Source: Nitrospira sp. ND1 (GTDB lineage Bacteria > Nitrospirota > Nitrospiria > Nitrospirales > Nitrospiraceae). From it: DNA of 64,000 bases. The number at the start of each line of letters is the position of its first letter. Position 1 is the stretch's first letter. The notes under the pieces were generated by a model. The model was not told the DNA's origin and did no database searches. It was given only the letters and a program-made list of their open reading frames with translations. The DNA lies in NCBI RefSeq assembly GCF_900170025.1, contig NZ_FWEX01000006.1, forward strand, positions 1,573,089 to 1,637,088. Direction: 5' to 3'. A program made the translations under genes and the position numbers. Shown here piece after piece: positions 17,206-26,004 of this stretch.

Positions 17206-18674
17206 AGTTTCCCCACCATCGACACCACAAGCGAGACCAACGAGATCACAGTATCTTCCTTCGCCAACGATACAGACCGAGCCCCACATTGACGCGCCGC
17301 GGCCTCGGTCTGAGGCCCGATCGCCGCCATCGGCAGACCCAACAGAGGCTTGCCGACATCACCAGAAAGCACGGTGCGAGCCGCCGAGGAGCTGGGCAGC
17401 ACCACAAGATCGATTGGCGGCAAGGGAGCCGTCGGCATCCGGTGCACATACCGATAGGCGGCCACCGCTTCGACCTCCGCGCCGACCTTCGTGAGTTCGT
17501 TGTATAAGTTGGGGCGGCCCCCCTCCGCTGTTACGAGAAGGAATCGCCCCTTCTGAAAAAACGACGACTGCTCTTCCACCGCTTCCTGACAGGCGCCTCG
17601 CAGCGAAACTTCGGCAGCGAGGCCATGGCGTGACAACGCCTGCGCCGCCGCTGCCCCGACTGCGATGACCGGCACGTCAAGGGTGGGACCATGGGACAAG
17701 ATCGCATCGACACCGGCCGCGCAGCCGAAGACGATGCCGCGGAATTCATGGAGGCGAACTAGCGCGGTATCGAGGGGAGACCCTCCACTGAGAGAGACCG
17801 CTTCGACCTCGGGACTTTCCAGCACCTCGGCACCGAGCGCGCGGAAATCGCTAGCCATGGCAGAGCGGCCAGGGCGCGCGCGGGCGACCAGCAGGCGGCG
17901 TCCCGCCAACGGACGGCGCTCGAACCAGGCAATCCGTTCACGCAATCCGACGACATCACCCACGATGACGAGAGCCGGAATAGCAAGATCAACGTGCTGT
18001 ATTTTTTCCGGAAGGGTCGCCAGGGTTCCGACAATGACGTTCTGTTCTGAAGTGGTGGCGGAAGCGATATAGGCAGCGGGAGTCTCAGCGGAGCGGCCTG
18101 CCTGAATCAATCGCTGAAGATTCGCCGAAAGTTTTCTGGCAGCCATGAACAACACCAGAGTGCCCTTGCCGCTGGCAGCCTTGGACCAATCAGTGAGACT
18201 CCGGCTCCCCTCGACATCGTGGCCGCTCAGGAAGGTCACATCGGAGGCATGCAGCCGATGGGTCAGAGGAATGCCCGCATAGGCAGCGGCGCCAAGAGCC
18301 GAAGAAATGCCTGGAACGATCGTGCAGGGAATGCCTGCTTCCGCCAGCTCCTCCGCTTCCTCCCCGCCCCGCCCGAAGATCAGCGGATCTCCCGCCTTCA
18401 AGCGAATGACGGTCCTGCCTGCCTTGACGCGAGCCAGCACCTCCGGATGCAATCGATAGCCTATCGCGCCCTCACCATGACGCCGGCCCACCGGCAGCAG
18501 TTCAGCCTCCGACCTGACGAGAGAAAGAATAGCTTGCGAGACCAACTCATCGTAGGCCACGACATCTGCGGCACGCAGCAATTCCAGCGCACGGACCGTG
18601 AGCAACCCTGGATCGCCTGGTCCTGCCCCGACCAGATAGACCATGCCTGTTCGAGTTTCCGGCTCAGTCGGCAC
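17202..18674 (-). CDS. cobA-hemD: Fused uroporphyrinogen-III methyltransferase and uroporphyrinogen-III synthase
   Basis: Residues 1-250 are a SAM-dependent SUMT (VYLVGAGPGDPGLLT, then LKAGDPLIFGRGGEE and VPGISSALGAAAYAGIP) that converts uroporphyrinogen III to precorrin-2. Residues 255-490 are a HemD-type domain (PLAGRRLLVARARPG, VTAEGGRPNLYNEL, VVLPSSSAARTVL) that would close the tetrapyrrole ring. The fusion puts the branch-point enzyme and its substrate supplier in one chain. It overlaps cbiF by several bases upstream and bluB by ATGA downstream. Confidence 0.93.
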   Translation of the reverse strand: MPTEPETRTGMVYLVGAGPGDPGLLTVRALELLRAADVVAYDELVSQAILSLVRSEAELLPVGRRHGEGAIGYRLHPEVLARVKAGRTVIRLKAGDPLIFGRGGEEAEELAEAGIPCTIVPGISSALGAAAYAGIPLTHRLHASDVTFLSGHDVEGSRSLTDWSKAASGKGTLVLFMAARKLSANLQRLIQAGRSAETPAAYIASATTSEQNVIVGTLATLPEKIQHVDLAIPALVIVGDVVGLRERIAWFERRPLAGRRLLVARARPGRSAMASDFRALGAEVLESPEVEAVSLSGGSPLDTALVRLHEFRGIVFGCAAGVDAILSHGPTLDVPVIAVGAAAAQALSRHGLAAEVSLRGACQEAVEEQSSFFQKGRFLLVTAEGGRPNLYNELTKVGAEVEAVAAYRYVHRMPTAPLPPIDLVVLPSSSAARTVLSGDVGKPLLGLPMAAIGPQTEAAARQCGARSVSLAKEDTVISLVSLVVSMVGKL

Positions 18675-19455
18675 GCATCTCTCCTTGCGTCTTCACCGCA
18701 GGCTCGCCCTTCCGGAACCGATGGGTAAACTCTGGATCGTACAACTTCGAATTGGCAAACTCGGTCGCCGTGAGCACACGCCCCACCAATACCATCGAGG
18801 TCGAATTGAGCTTGGCCGCTCTCACTTTGTCGGCAATATCCGCCAGGGTCCCTGTGACAATCACCTGATCTGGCCACGACGCCTTATGCACCACCGCCAC
18901 GGGACAATCGGCTCCATACGACGGAGTCAAATCACGAACGACATCCTTGAGAAGCGTGATACTTAAAAATAGCGCCAAGGTTGCTTGATGCTTCGCCAGG
19001 GCTTCCAGTTTTTCTCCCTCCGGCATCGAGGTCCGCCCCTCCGCCCTGGTCAGAATCACCGTCTGAGACAGTTCCGGCAGGGTGAGTTCTCGGCCCAACG
19101 CCGCCGCCGCCGCGGTGAAGGAGGAGACACCGGGAATAATCTCGTAGCCGATCCCCAACTCCGTCAACCGGCGCATCTGTTCGGCAGTGGACCCGAAGAT
19201 CATCGGATCACCCGTATGGACCCGCGCCACATCCTGGTCCGCATCGTGGGCGGCCACGATCACCTCGACGATCTGTTCGAGCGTCATCCCCGACGAGTCC
19301 ATCACCTTCGCGTCAGCCCTGGCACGGGCGATGACTTCCTTGGGGACCAGCGAGCCTGTGTAGAGCACGACGGGACAAGACGCGATCAACTCCGCTCCGC
19401 GAAGCGTGAGCAGTTTGGGATCGCCCGGACCCGCTCCAATAATATAGACACGCAT
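18664..19455 (-). CDS. cbiF: Cobalt-precorrin-4 C11-methyltransferase CbiF/CobM
   Basis: A SAM methyltransferase of the tetrapyrrole family with VYIIGAGPGDPKLLTLRGAE at the start, YTGSLVPKE, the HTGDPMIFGSTAEQMR loop and IIPGVSSFTAAAAALGREL, all diagnostic of CbiF/CobM. The ATG at 19455 is chosen because AAAGGAG lies 5 bases upstream; a TTG one codon earlier is also possible. It methylates C11 after ring contraction. It follows an unknown gene of the operon by 10 bases. Confidence 0.95.
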   Translation of the reverse strand: MRVYIIGAGPGDPKLLTLRGAELIASCPVVLYTGSLVPKEVIARARADAKVMDSSGMTLEQIVEVIVAAHDADQDVARVHTGDPMIFGSTAEQMRRLTELGIGYEIIPGVSSFTAAAAALGRELTLPELSQTVILTRAEGRTSMPEGEKLEALAKHQATLALFLSITLLKDVVRDLTPSYGADCPVAVVHKASWPDQVIVTGTLADIADKVRAAKLNSTSMVLVGRVLTATEFANSKLYDPEFTHRFRKGEPAVKTQGEMRAD

Positions 19456-19465
19456 CAAAACTCCT

Positions 19466-19879
19466 TTACGTACACTTCAACACGGTCTCTCGCACAATCT
19501 GCCAAATCTCTGCCGGGATTTCGCCTAGCCACCGCGCGTCGATCGTGCCACCAGGCACCGCGCGGTTTTCCTGCTTGGGATCGGTCACCAAACGCCAAAG
19601 GCGATCGCTCACCGATCCATTCCGCTGGATGACGAACCGATCGACCAGCAACCGAACCAAGACTTCTCCCTCGACGTTCATGGTCACGTACGGTTGCGGA
19701 ATCTGAACCGGACGAAGGGGCGAGAGCCTGATAAAGGGCCGCTCCATGGCATCGATCACGCCAGGAGACTCGAACCCCACCGCGACGAAATCGCAGGGCT
19801 CCTTGGGATTGCCCACCAGAAAGAACTGCCCTTCCGTCTCGGCCAGAATGGCCCCGGCTAAACGTCCGACCAGCGCCAT
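19466..19879 (-). CDS. Unknown protein inside the cobalamin operon, 137 aa
   Basis: The start codon overlaps the stop of cbiH (TGATG), and the gene ends 10 bases before cbiF, so it is clearly translated as part of the operon. The product is soluble, with a hydrophobic N-terminal strand (ALVGRLAGAILAETEGQFFLVG), a PCDFVAVGFESPGVIDAMERP segment and two Trp-rich C-terminal helices. It holds no SAM-binding glycine loop, P-loop or Cys cluster. The location suggests a corrin-pathway accessory role; function unknown. Confidence 0.8.
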   Translation of the reverse strand: MALVGRLAGAILAETEGQFFLVGNPKEPCDFVAVGFESPGVIDAMERPFIRLSPLRPVQIPQPYVTMNVEGEVLVRLLVDRFVIQRNGSVSDRLWRLVTDPKQENRAVPGGTIDARWLGEIPAEIWQIVRETVLKCT

Positions 19880-20715
19880 CAGTCCGCCTCCGACGCAGGA
19901 GGCACGACGAGCGAGAACCCCGGCCTCTGACCGGGAAGCACGGCCCCGTCGAAACGATACTTGTTGGTATAGCCGCGCGGCGTGACCATGTAGCCTTCGA
20001 ACATGAAGGTATTGCTCGACCCGATAATGACGGTGGTCAACATCCCGATCTCGTAATCCAAGAAGGTGTCCAGATCGGTCAGAATGACCTGCTCCATATC
20101 GCGATAGGCGCTCTTCACGAGGGCCACTGGCGTGTCTCCCTCACGATGACGCCGGATAATCGCCTGGGCATCCACGATCTGCCTCGTGCGCCTGCCGCTG
20201 GCCGGATTGTATAAACCGATCACGAAGTCCGCGCTGGCCGCCGCCTCGATCCTGCGCTCGATCACAGACCAGGGGGTCAGCAGATCCGACAGCGAAATCG
20301 AGCACGAGTCATGGACCAGCGGCGCGCCGACCAGGGAGGCGCAGGAATTGAGCGCGGTCATCCCTGGAATGAGCCGGAGCTCCGGTGAATCGCCCCTCTT
20401 CCAGCCCATTTCTTTCAACACCTGAAAGACCAAACCTGCCATGCCGTAGACTCCCGCATCGCCAGAGGAGATCAACGACACCGTCGCGCCATCTCGTGCC
20501 CGTTCAATGGCGGCACGGGCACGGCCAATCTCTTCCGTCATCCCGGTCTTGATGATCTCTTTTCCTTCGAGCAGATGGCGGACCAGCTTAATATAGGTGC
20601 TGTAGCCGACCACGAGCTGGGACTCGGCAATCGCCTTCAAGGCCGCCGGAGTCGCATGGTCCTGCGCGCCAGGCCCAATCCCCACGACATAAAGAATTCC
20701 TCTTGCCTCGCTCAT
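19879..20715 (-). CDS. cbiH: Precorrin-3B C17-methyltransferase CbiH/CobJ
   Basis: This methylase performs C17 methylation with ring contraction. Signatures are LYVVGIGPGAQDHATPAA at the start, VVGYSTYIKLV, LISSGDAGVYGMAGL and IPGMTALNSCASLVGAPLVHD. At 278 residues it lacks the extra C-terminal domain of CbiH60-type fusions. It overlaps cbiG by ATGA. In the anaerobic route it works with CbiG, which opens the lactone it forms; CbiG is next upstream. Confidence 0.94.
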   Translation of the reverse strand: MSEARGILYVVGIGPGAQDHATPAALKAIAESQLVVGYSTYIKLVRHLLEGKEIIKTGMTEEIGRARAAIERARDGATVSLISSGDAGVYGMAGLVFQVLKEMGWKRGDSPELRLIPGMTALNSCASLVGAPLVHDSCSISLSDLLTPWSVIERRIEAAASADFVIGLYNPASGRRTRQIVDAQAIIRRHREGDTPVALVKSAYRDMEQVILTDLDTFLDYEIGMLTTVIIGSSNTFMFEGYMVTPRGYTNKYRFDGAVLPGQRPGFSLVVPPASEAD

Positions 20716-21851
20716 AGGCTGCCCACCTCCATCGGCCGTTTCACGAAGGCCCGCCGCGCCACGGCCAAGGTCATCGAGCGCCCCGCTCCCGGCTCCGTAT
20801 AAATCTGCTTGGGCACGAGGAGCTCCTCCACCCCTGCCGCGAGCAATGCCGCCGGCTCCGAAACCCCGCGCGAGCCGACATGCTGCTTCACCGTCTCCGA
20901 GGGATTCTGGATGCCCGGCACCGCGTCCAATTGCGCAGCCGGATAGAGACGCAACGGCCAGCCATATTTCTCGCTCAAGGCCAGCAATGCCGGCTCATCC
21001 TTCTTGACGTCGATCGTCGCCAGCTCTTTCACCGACTTGGGGGAGAGGCCCTGTTTGGCCAAGAGGGCCAAGACTCCCCGCTCTACCAGATCGGGAGCCG
21101 TTCCCCTGTCGCAGCCGATCCCCAACACGAGACTCTTCGGACGATAGATCACGGCATTCGTCCAATGGGCCGGATGCGACAAGCCGATCTCGCGATCCGT
21201 GGCGATCAGCAGAATTTCAAACTCGTTCGGATCCACTCCCTCTAGCGACGTCGCATAGCGGACACCTTCCGGCAAGGGCTTCTCAGCCGGCCACCAGTCC
21301 GGCTCTCCCGTTTCCTGCACAAACAGCACCTTGGTCGCATTCACCACCGCGGCGCAGCCCCTCGTCACATTGCGGTCCATATCGTCGAGCGTCCATCCAA
21401 GATCGCGGCCCAGAATATCTACGGTCAACGTGCCAATTGCATCAGACGCAGTCGTTACCACCGACTGCGCACCCAAGGCGGTCGCGACTCGTTCGGTAAA
21501 GATATTGCCGCGCCCGACGTGGCCCGACAGGACACAGATCGAAAACCGCGCGGCGTCGTCGATGCAGACTACCGCCGGATCGACCTTCTTGTTCTTCAAG
21601 AGCGGCGCAATCATCCGCACCACGGCTCCGACACTGATAATGAAAATATGGCAATCGTACGCAGAAAAGGTCTCGGTCAACGCCGGGCCCATCGGAAGCG
21701 GCAAGCGTCGCGCACCGGCCGGCGCCGAGGCGATCAGCTTCTCCGAAACGAAGAGGTCCGCGCCGGACAGGTGCGGCAGCAAGCGGGAGGCAATCGCAAT
21801 CCCATGCTTCGTAATGGCATAGACGGCAAACGGTGTGCGTTCGGCGGTCAT
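20712..21851 (-). CDS. cbiG: Cobalt-precorrin-5A hydrolase CbiG
   Basis: The start at 21851 (MTAERTPFAVYAITKHGI) forms an ATGA overlap with cbiL and removes an unsupported N-terminal extension. The product has 379 residues. It shows the CbiG N-terminal FISVGAVVRMIAPLL-type segment, ICVLSGHVGRGN, ASDAIGTLTVD, and the C-terminal domain LVLGIGCDRGTAPDLVE with PAALLAAGVEELLVPKQ. It hydrolyses the delta-lactone of cobalt-precorrin-5A, releasing acetaldehyde, and marks the early-cobalt pathway. Confidence 0.94.
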   Translation of the reverse strand: MTAERTPFAVYAITKHGIAIASRLLPHLSGADLFVSEKLIASAPAGARRLPLPMGPALTETFSAYDCHIFIISVGAVVRMIAPLLKNKKVDPAVVCIDDAARFSICVLSGHVGRGNIFTERVATALGAQSVVTTASDAIGTLTVDILGRDLGWTLDDMDRNVTRGCAAVVNATKVLFVQETGEPDWWPAEKPLPEGVRYATSLEGVDPNEFEILLIATDREIGLSHPAHWTNAVIYRPKSLVLGIGCDRGTAPDLVERGVLALLAKQGLSPKSVKELATIDVKKDEPALLALSEKYGWPLRLYPAAQLDAVPGIQNPSETVKQHVGSRGVSEPAALLAAGVEELLVPKQIYTEPGAGRSMTLAVARRAFVKRPMEVGSL

Positions 21852-22630
21852 GCCCTGGTCTCTCTGACGGCCGGGCGCGGCGTGGCCGGGACCACACCTG
21901 CCAACAATCCGCTCCGTTCCTTGCGCGACACAATCATCATCGCAAAGCAATCGCCCCGCTCGGTTTGGATCGTGCGGATGTCCCGAACGATCCGCTGTTC
22001 AGCCATCGTGGCCTTCGACACATAGACCGCCCGGTCAGTCAGACCCTGCTGCTCCAGCGCCTCAACGACCTTGGGGATCTCGGTGCCCATCTTCATCAAG
22101 ACGACGGTGTCGAACAGTTCCAGCACCTGACTCAAATCCTCGACTCCGTAGCTTGCGGGGAGGATGGCGATCCGCTCTTGCCCGTCGGCCAGAGGAATGC
22201 CGGTCACGGACGGCACGGCCATGATCGACGAGACGCCTGGAACGACTTCGATACGGATACCCGGCCAGCGCAGCGGAGCTTCCCGCCGCAGATAGATGAA
22301 TGTGCTAAAGAGCGAGGGATCGCCTTCCGTCGCAAAGGCGACCGACAGCCCTTTTCCCAAACGCTCCCCGATAGCCGTGAAGGCCGCATCCCAGGCAGGC
22401 CGCAACCGCTCCGGATCCTTGTTCATCGGGAACGTCAGAAAGATGCGTTCCTGTCCGGGAATCTCGCCCAAGGTCGGCTTGAGAATTTTCCAGGCCATCG
22501 ACTCTCCGTAATCGGAGCTGCGCGGCAGGGCAAGAACCTGCGCCTGCTTCAGCACGGTGAGCGCACGCAGCGTGATCAGATCCGGCGCACCGGGACCGAC
22601 CCCGACGCCATATAATGTTCCGTAGTTCAT
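21848..22630 (-). CDS. cbiL: Precorrin-2 C20-methyltransferase CbiL/CobI
   Basis: A SAM methyltransferase of 260 residues with LYGVGVGPGAPDLITLRAL at the start, FATEGDPSLFSTFIYL in the middle and VVPGVSSIMAVPSVTGIPLADG. These are the C20-methylase forms of the family loops. It adds the second ring methyl of the corrin path to (cobalt-)precorrin-2. It overlaps cbiET upstream and cbiG downstream by ATGA. Confidence 0.94.
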   Translation of the reverse strand: MNYGTLYGVGVGPGAPDLITLRALTVLKQAQVLALPRSSDYGESMAWKILKPTLGEIPGQERIFLTFPMNKDPERLRPAWDAAFTAIGERLGKGLSVAFATEGDPSLFSTFIYLRREAPLRWPGIRIEVVPGVSSIMAVPSVTGIPLADGQERIAILPASYGVEDLSQVLELFDTVVLMKMGTEIPKVVEALEQQGLTDRAVYVSKATMAEQRIVRDIRTIQTERGDCFAMMIVSRKERSGLLAGVVPATPRPAVRETRA

Positions 22631-23883
22631 GAGACCGCTCCTGTCTGACTGGGCTTCTCGACGGCAAAAATTTGAATCGGGTTCAAGGCTTCGTAACGAA
22701 GGTAATGGGCCAAGGGTTCGGCGCGCGAGACTTGCAGCAACGTGACATCCGGCACCAACCCGCGCTTCCGCAAGGTCTGATAGGTCTCCGCGACATTCTC
22801 CAACGTGATGGCATTCACGACGAGGCGTCCACCTGGTTGCAGCCGGTCCATGACAACGTCGATGATCTCTTCCATGCTCCCTTTGCTGCCCCCGATGAAG
22901 ACGGCATCGGGCGCTTCCAAGCCTGCCAGCGCCTCCGGCGCCCGGCCTGCGATGACGCGCACATTGTCCACCGCATGGGCCAACAGATTGTCGCGGCAGA
23001 TCTCGACGCCCTCCGAATCGACCTCGATCGCGTAGACCAGGCCTTTCGGCGCAAGCAACGCCGCCTCGATCGACACCGATCCGGAACCGGCCCCGATATC
23101 CCAGACCACGCTGTCCGGTCTGATCCCCATCGCGGCCAGCGACAACAATCGCACTTCACGCTTCGTAATGAGGCCCTTCTTCGGCATCCGCTTCGCGAAT
23201 TGATCCTCATGGAGAAACGGAATGGTGCAGGGCGCGCGCCAGGAGGGATCGGAGCGGACGAGCACCAACACATTGAGCGGCCCGACATCCTGACAAGTCG
23301 CAAGCGCCGCGATGTCGAATCGCCGAACCTTTTCATCCGGACCGCCAAGATTCTCACAGACCCAGGCCTCCCAGGCCGTCTCTCCATGGAGGACCATGCG
23401 CTGAGCTAACACCGATGGCGAATTCTTTTCATCAGTGAAAATCGCCACCTTCGCCTGCCCCTTGAGCCTGGTGAGAAATCCCTCGGACGAGCGGCCATGC
23501 AGAGACACAAAGGCTGCGTCGTCCCACTTCAATCCAGCTCGCGCAAAGGCCCATTGCATCGAACTGGGCTGCGGCAACACCTCGACATGCTCGGCACCTA
23601 GCCGCTGAATCACCAGGCTGCCGATGCCGAAAAACAACGGATCGCCGGACGCCACCACACAAACATTCTGTTCCTCTGCCAGTTCCGCCACCCGGTCGAG
23701 CACCGACACCACGCCGCTCTTGAGGACAATCTTCTCGCCCTGAAACTGCGGGAAGAATTCAAGATGGCGCTCCCCGCCCACGAGCACCCCCGCCTTCATG
23801 ACCGCATTCACGGCGCGGCTCGTCAGGCTCGCACAGCCGTCGTCCCCGATCCCGATCAAGGTAATGGGGCACCTTGGACTCAT
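22627..23883 (-). CDS. cobL: Fused precorrin-6Y methyltransferase/decarboxylase CbiET (CobL)
   Basis: Residues 1-200 are the CbiE methylase (ITLIGIGDDGCASLTSRA, VASGDPLFFGIG). Residues 225-410 are the CbiT class I methyltransferase (WDIGAGSGSVSIEAALLAP, FIGGSKGSMEEIID). Together they methylate C5 and C15 and decarboxylate the C12 acetate. The substrate is made by precorrin-6A reductase, for which no gene is visible here. It overlaps cbiC and cbiL by ATGA junctions. Confidence 0.95.
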   Translation of the reverse strand: MSPRCPITLIGIGDDGCASLTSRAVNAVMKAGVLVGGERHLEFFPQFQGEKIVLKSGVVSVLDRVAELAEEQNVCVVASGDPLFFGIGSLVIQRLGAEHVEVLPQPSSMQWAFARAGLKWDDAAFVSLHGRSSEGFLTRLKGQAKVAIFTDEKNSPSVLAQRMVLHGETAWEAWVCENLGGPDEKVRRFDIAALATCQDVGPLNVLVLVRSDPSWRAPCTIPFLHEDQFAKRMPKKGLITKREVRLLSLAAMGIRPDSVVWDIGAGSGSVSIEAALLAPKGLVYAIEVDSEGVEICRDNLLAHAVDNVRVIAGRAPEALAGLEAPDAVFIGGSKGSMEEIIDVVMDRLQPGGRLVVNAITLENVAETYQTLRKRGLVPDVTLLQVSRAEPLAHYLRYEALNPIQIFAVEKPSQTGAVS

Positions 23884-24530
23884 GCAGGAACCTTTGCTGA
23901 TAGGAGCAATAGAGCATGGATAATCGCGACGGCAATGGGGCTGCCCCCCTTGCGGCCGCGCGCCACGATAGAAGGAGTCAAAAGTTCTAATATGACTTCC
24001 TTGGACTCAGCCGCCGACACGAACCCGACCGGCACCCCGATGATGAGAGCCGGCGTCGCTCCCTCCTCGCGAATCAAGCGGGCCAACTCCAATAAGGCAG
24101 TCGGGGCATTGCCGATCGCCACCACCGCTCCATCGAGCAGATTGAGGCGATGCGCCTTTTTCATGGCCTCGATCGCGCGTGTCGAGTTGTTGGCCTTGGC
24201 CGTCGCAATCACATCCTCGTCCGAAATAAACGAGTAGACCTTGCAGCCATAGGAGGAGAGCCGCTCCTCGTTCAGGCCGGCAGAAATCATCTTCACATCG
24301 ACCAAGAGAGGGCAGCCTCCTTGAAGGGCCGCCACCCCGGCGCGCACCGCATCGGGATGGAATCGCATCAGGGTCTTAAACTCGAAGTCCGCCGTAGCAT
24401 GGATCACCCGGCGCACGACTTGCCATTCGTCCGGGCCGAAATCGTGCAGACCCGACTCCTGGTCGATGATCGCGAAACTGCCATCCTCGATGCTCCGTCC
24501 GAGCGCGGTCATCTGTCTCATATCGTTCAT
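23880..24530 (-). CDS. cbiC: Cobalt-precorrin-8X methylmutase CbiC/CobH
   Basis: The start at 24530 (MNDMRQMTALGRSIED) overlaps the cbiD stop by ATGA and gives the normal 216 residues; a longer upstream frame lies inside cbiD. Motifs are VRRVIHATADFEF with the conserved active-site His, DVKMISAGLNEERL, and IGNAPTALLEL, typical of the methylmutase that moves a methyl from C11 to C12 to yield cobyrinic acid. Confidence 0.94.
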   Translation of the reverse strand: MNDMRQMTALGRSIEDGSFAIIDQESGLHDFGPDEWQVVRRVIHATADFEFKTLMRFHPDAVRAGVAALQGGCPLLVDVKMISAGLNEERLSSYGCKVYSFISDEDVIATAKANNSTRAIEAMKKAHRLNLLDGAVVAIGNAPTALLELARLIREEGATPALIIGVPVGFVSAAESKEVILELLTPSIVARGRKGGSPIAVAIIHALLLLSAKVPA

Positions 24531-25633
24531 ATCTGAACCTCCGGGTAACGACCGAGCAACGAGCCGCCGAAATCTACCAGACAGGTTTCCACCGCCAGCT
24601 TGCCGCCCGCGTGAACCTGACAATGTTCGACAACCCTCTTGCAAACCAACGACGTGATACCGACGAGGCCTGCCTCGCGGCATAATTCCAACACATGGCG
24701 GGCTGTAATGGCCTGGCGGATAGCGGCCACCAACTCGTCCGACGCCGATAACTCGGCTGCCAGCGACGCCAGAAATTCCATATCCACTTCCGATCCGGCG
24801 GCATGCGTCTGCATCTTGCCGTTGGCCATCTTCGACAATTTTCCCATCATCCCGACGATGATGGCTCGCGCGATCCCTCGCTTCGCACATTGTTTGATTC
24901 CGACGCCGATGAAGTCGCCCACCTGGATAAAGGCCTGCTCCGGCAACTGCGGATAGAGCGCCATCGCATACTGCTCCGATTTGCCGCCGGTCGTGAGCAC
25001 CAGCTCGCGCAGACCACCGGCCGCGGCCACATCGATCTCTTGCATGACGCTCGCCTTGAACGCCGCCGTCGAATAGGGCCGCACAATGCCGGTTGTGCCG
25101 AGTATGGAGATGCCGCCCAGGAGGCCAAGCCGCGCGTTGGTGGTCTTCTTAGCCATCTCTTCACCGCCCGGCACGCTGATCGTCACCACCGCGCCCTCGT
25201 AGGGAGCGCCGGCCAATTCCTCCCCCACCATCTCCGTAATATTGCGCCGTGGAACCGGATTGATCGCAGGCCCGCCAATCTCCAAGCCCAACCCAGTCTT
25301 GGTGACGGTGGCTACGCCCTGGCCTCCCCTGATCTCGATGCCTGGTTCTGCTCGCAGCTCCACTTCTGCTGTCAACTCGGCCCCATGTGTACAATCAGGA
25401 TCGTCGCCGGCATCCTTGATGATGCTGCAAATCGCGCGGCGGTCCATTCGCTCACAACGGGCGAGCGCGAACGTGACGCGCGTCCGATTCGGCAGGGTCG
25501 TTTCAATTTCAGACAGCATGGCACCCTTCACGAGACAGCGGGTCGCAGCCTTGGCCGCTGCCGCGGCACAGGCGCCTGTGGTAAATCCTGTGCGCAGCCC
25601 CTTTCGATCTTTCGGCGGTACGCTCTTATCCAT
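24527..25633 (-). CDS. cbiD: Cobalt-precorrin-5B C1-methyltransferase CbiD
   Basis: The N-terminal LRTGFTTGACAAAAAKAAT is the CbiD signature. KDAGDDPDCTHG, GVATVTKTGLGLEIGGPAINPVPR and GTTGIVRPYSTAAF follow. CbiD methylates C1 in the anaerobic, cobalt-first path and has no counterpart in the aerobic CobF route. The ATG at 25633 shares one base with the preceding stop. 368 residues. Confidence 0.95.
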   Translation of the reverse strand: MDKSVPPKDRKGLRTGFTTGACAAAAAKAATRCLVKGAMLSEIETTLPNRTRVTFALARCERMDRRAICSIIKDAGDDPDCTHGAELTAEVELRAEPGIEIRGGQGVATVTKTGLGLEIGGPAINPVPRRNITEMVGEELAGAPYEGAVVTISVPGGEEMAKKTTNARLGLLGGISILGTTGIVRPYSTAAFKASVMQEIDVAAAGGLRELVLTTGGKSEQYAMALYPQLPEQAFIQVGDFIGVGIKQCAKRGIARAIIVGMMGKLSKMANGKMQTHAAGSEVDMEFLASLAAELSASDELVAAIRQAITARHVLELCREAGLVGITSLVCKRVVEHCQVHAGGKLAVETCLVDFGGSLLGRYPEVQI

Positions 25634-26004
25634 CACTCATGTCCCGCTAGCCCACTAAAACACTCACGAATCTTTGCCGCACGTTCAGGGCTGTAATGCT
25701 CTGCCTTCGCCCGATTCGTACCCCGGAACGTCACCCGACAGAGCAACTCCCCATCCGGCCCTGCTAATTCCAGCGCCGCATTGGCCTCATCCTGCTGTCG
25801 ATAGAGAAGCCTGCTTCCAGCCTCGATCTTGAGATGCACATGGGTCTGTCCCTCTTCGCCCAGCGTGACCCACTCAGCCCCCTGCCGCACAGTGAGGAGG
25901 CCATGGACCTCGGCGATCGCGCCGGACGAACGAACGATGACGCTCGTCTCCCCAAACCCAAGTGCAGTTTCCAGCGCGGCAAGCATCTGCTCCCGTCCGG
26001 TCAT
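25633..26004 (-). CDS. Small protein, possibly HutX/ChuX-like, in the cobalamin operon
   Basis: The 123-residue soluble product overlaps the flavin-reductase gene by ATGA and cbiD by one base, so it is an integral operon member. The arrangement of SVIVRSSGAIAEVHGLLTV, a HVHLKI segment and a final ELLCRVTFRGTNRAKAEHYS recalls the haem-carrier HutX/ChuX fold (HxHLR strand, then a kinked arginine-rich strand). This is a by-eye resemblance and not a firm assignment. A tetrapyrrole-binding or delivery role would fit the context. Confidence 0.65.
   Translation of the reverse strand: MTGREQMLAALETALGFGETSVIVRSSGAIAEVHGLLTVRQGAEWVTLGEEGQTHVHLKIEAGSRLLYRQQDEANAALELAGPDGELLCRVTFRGTNRAKAEHYSPERAAKIRECFSGLAGHE

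Noticed and set aside
21833-22615. 260-residue plus-strand frame
   Set aside because: It mirrors cbiL on the opposite strand and shows shadow-type composition.
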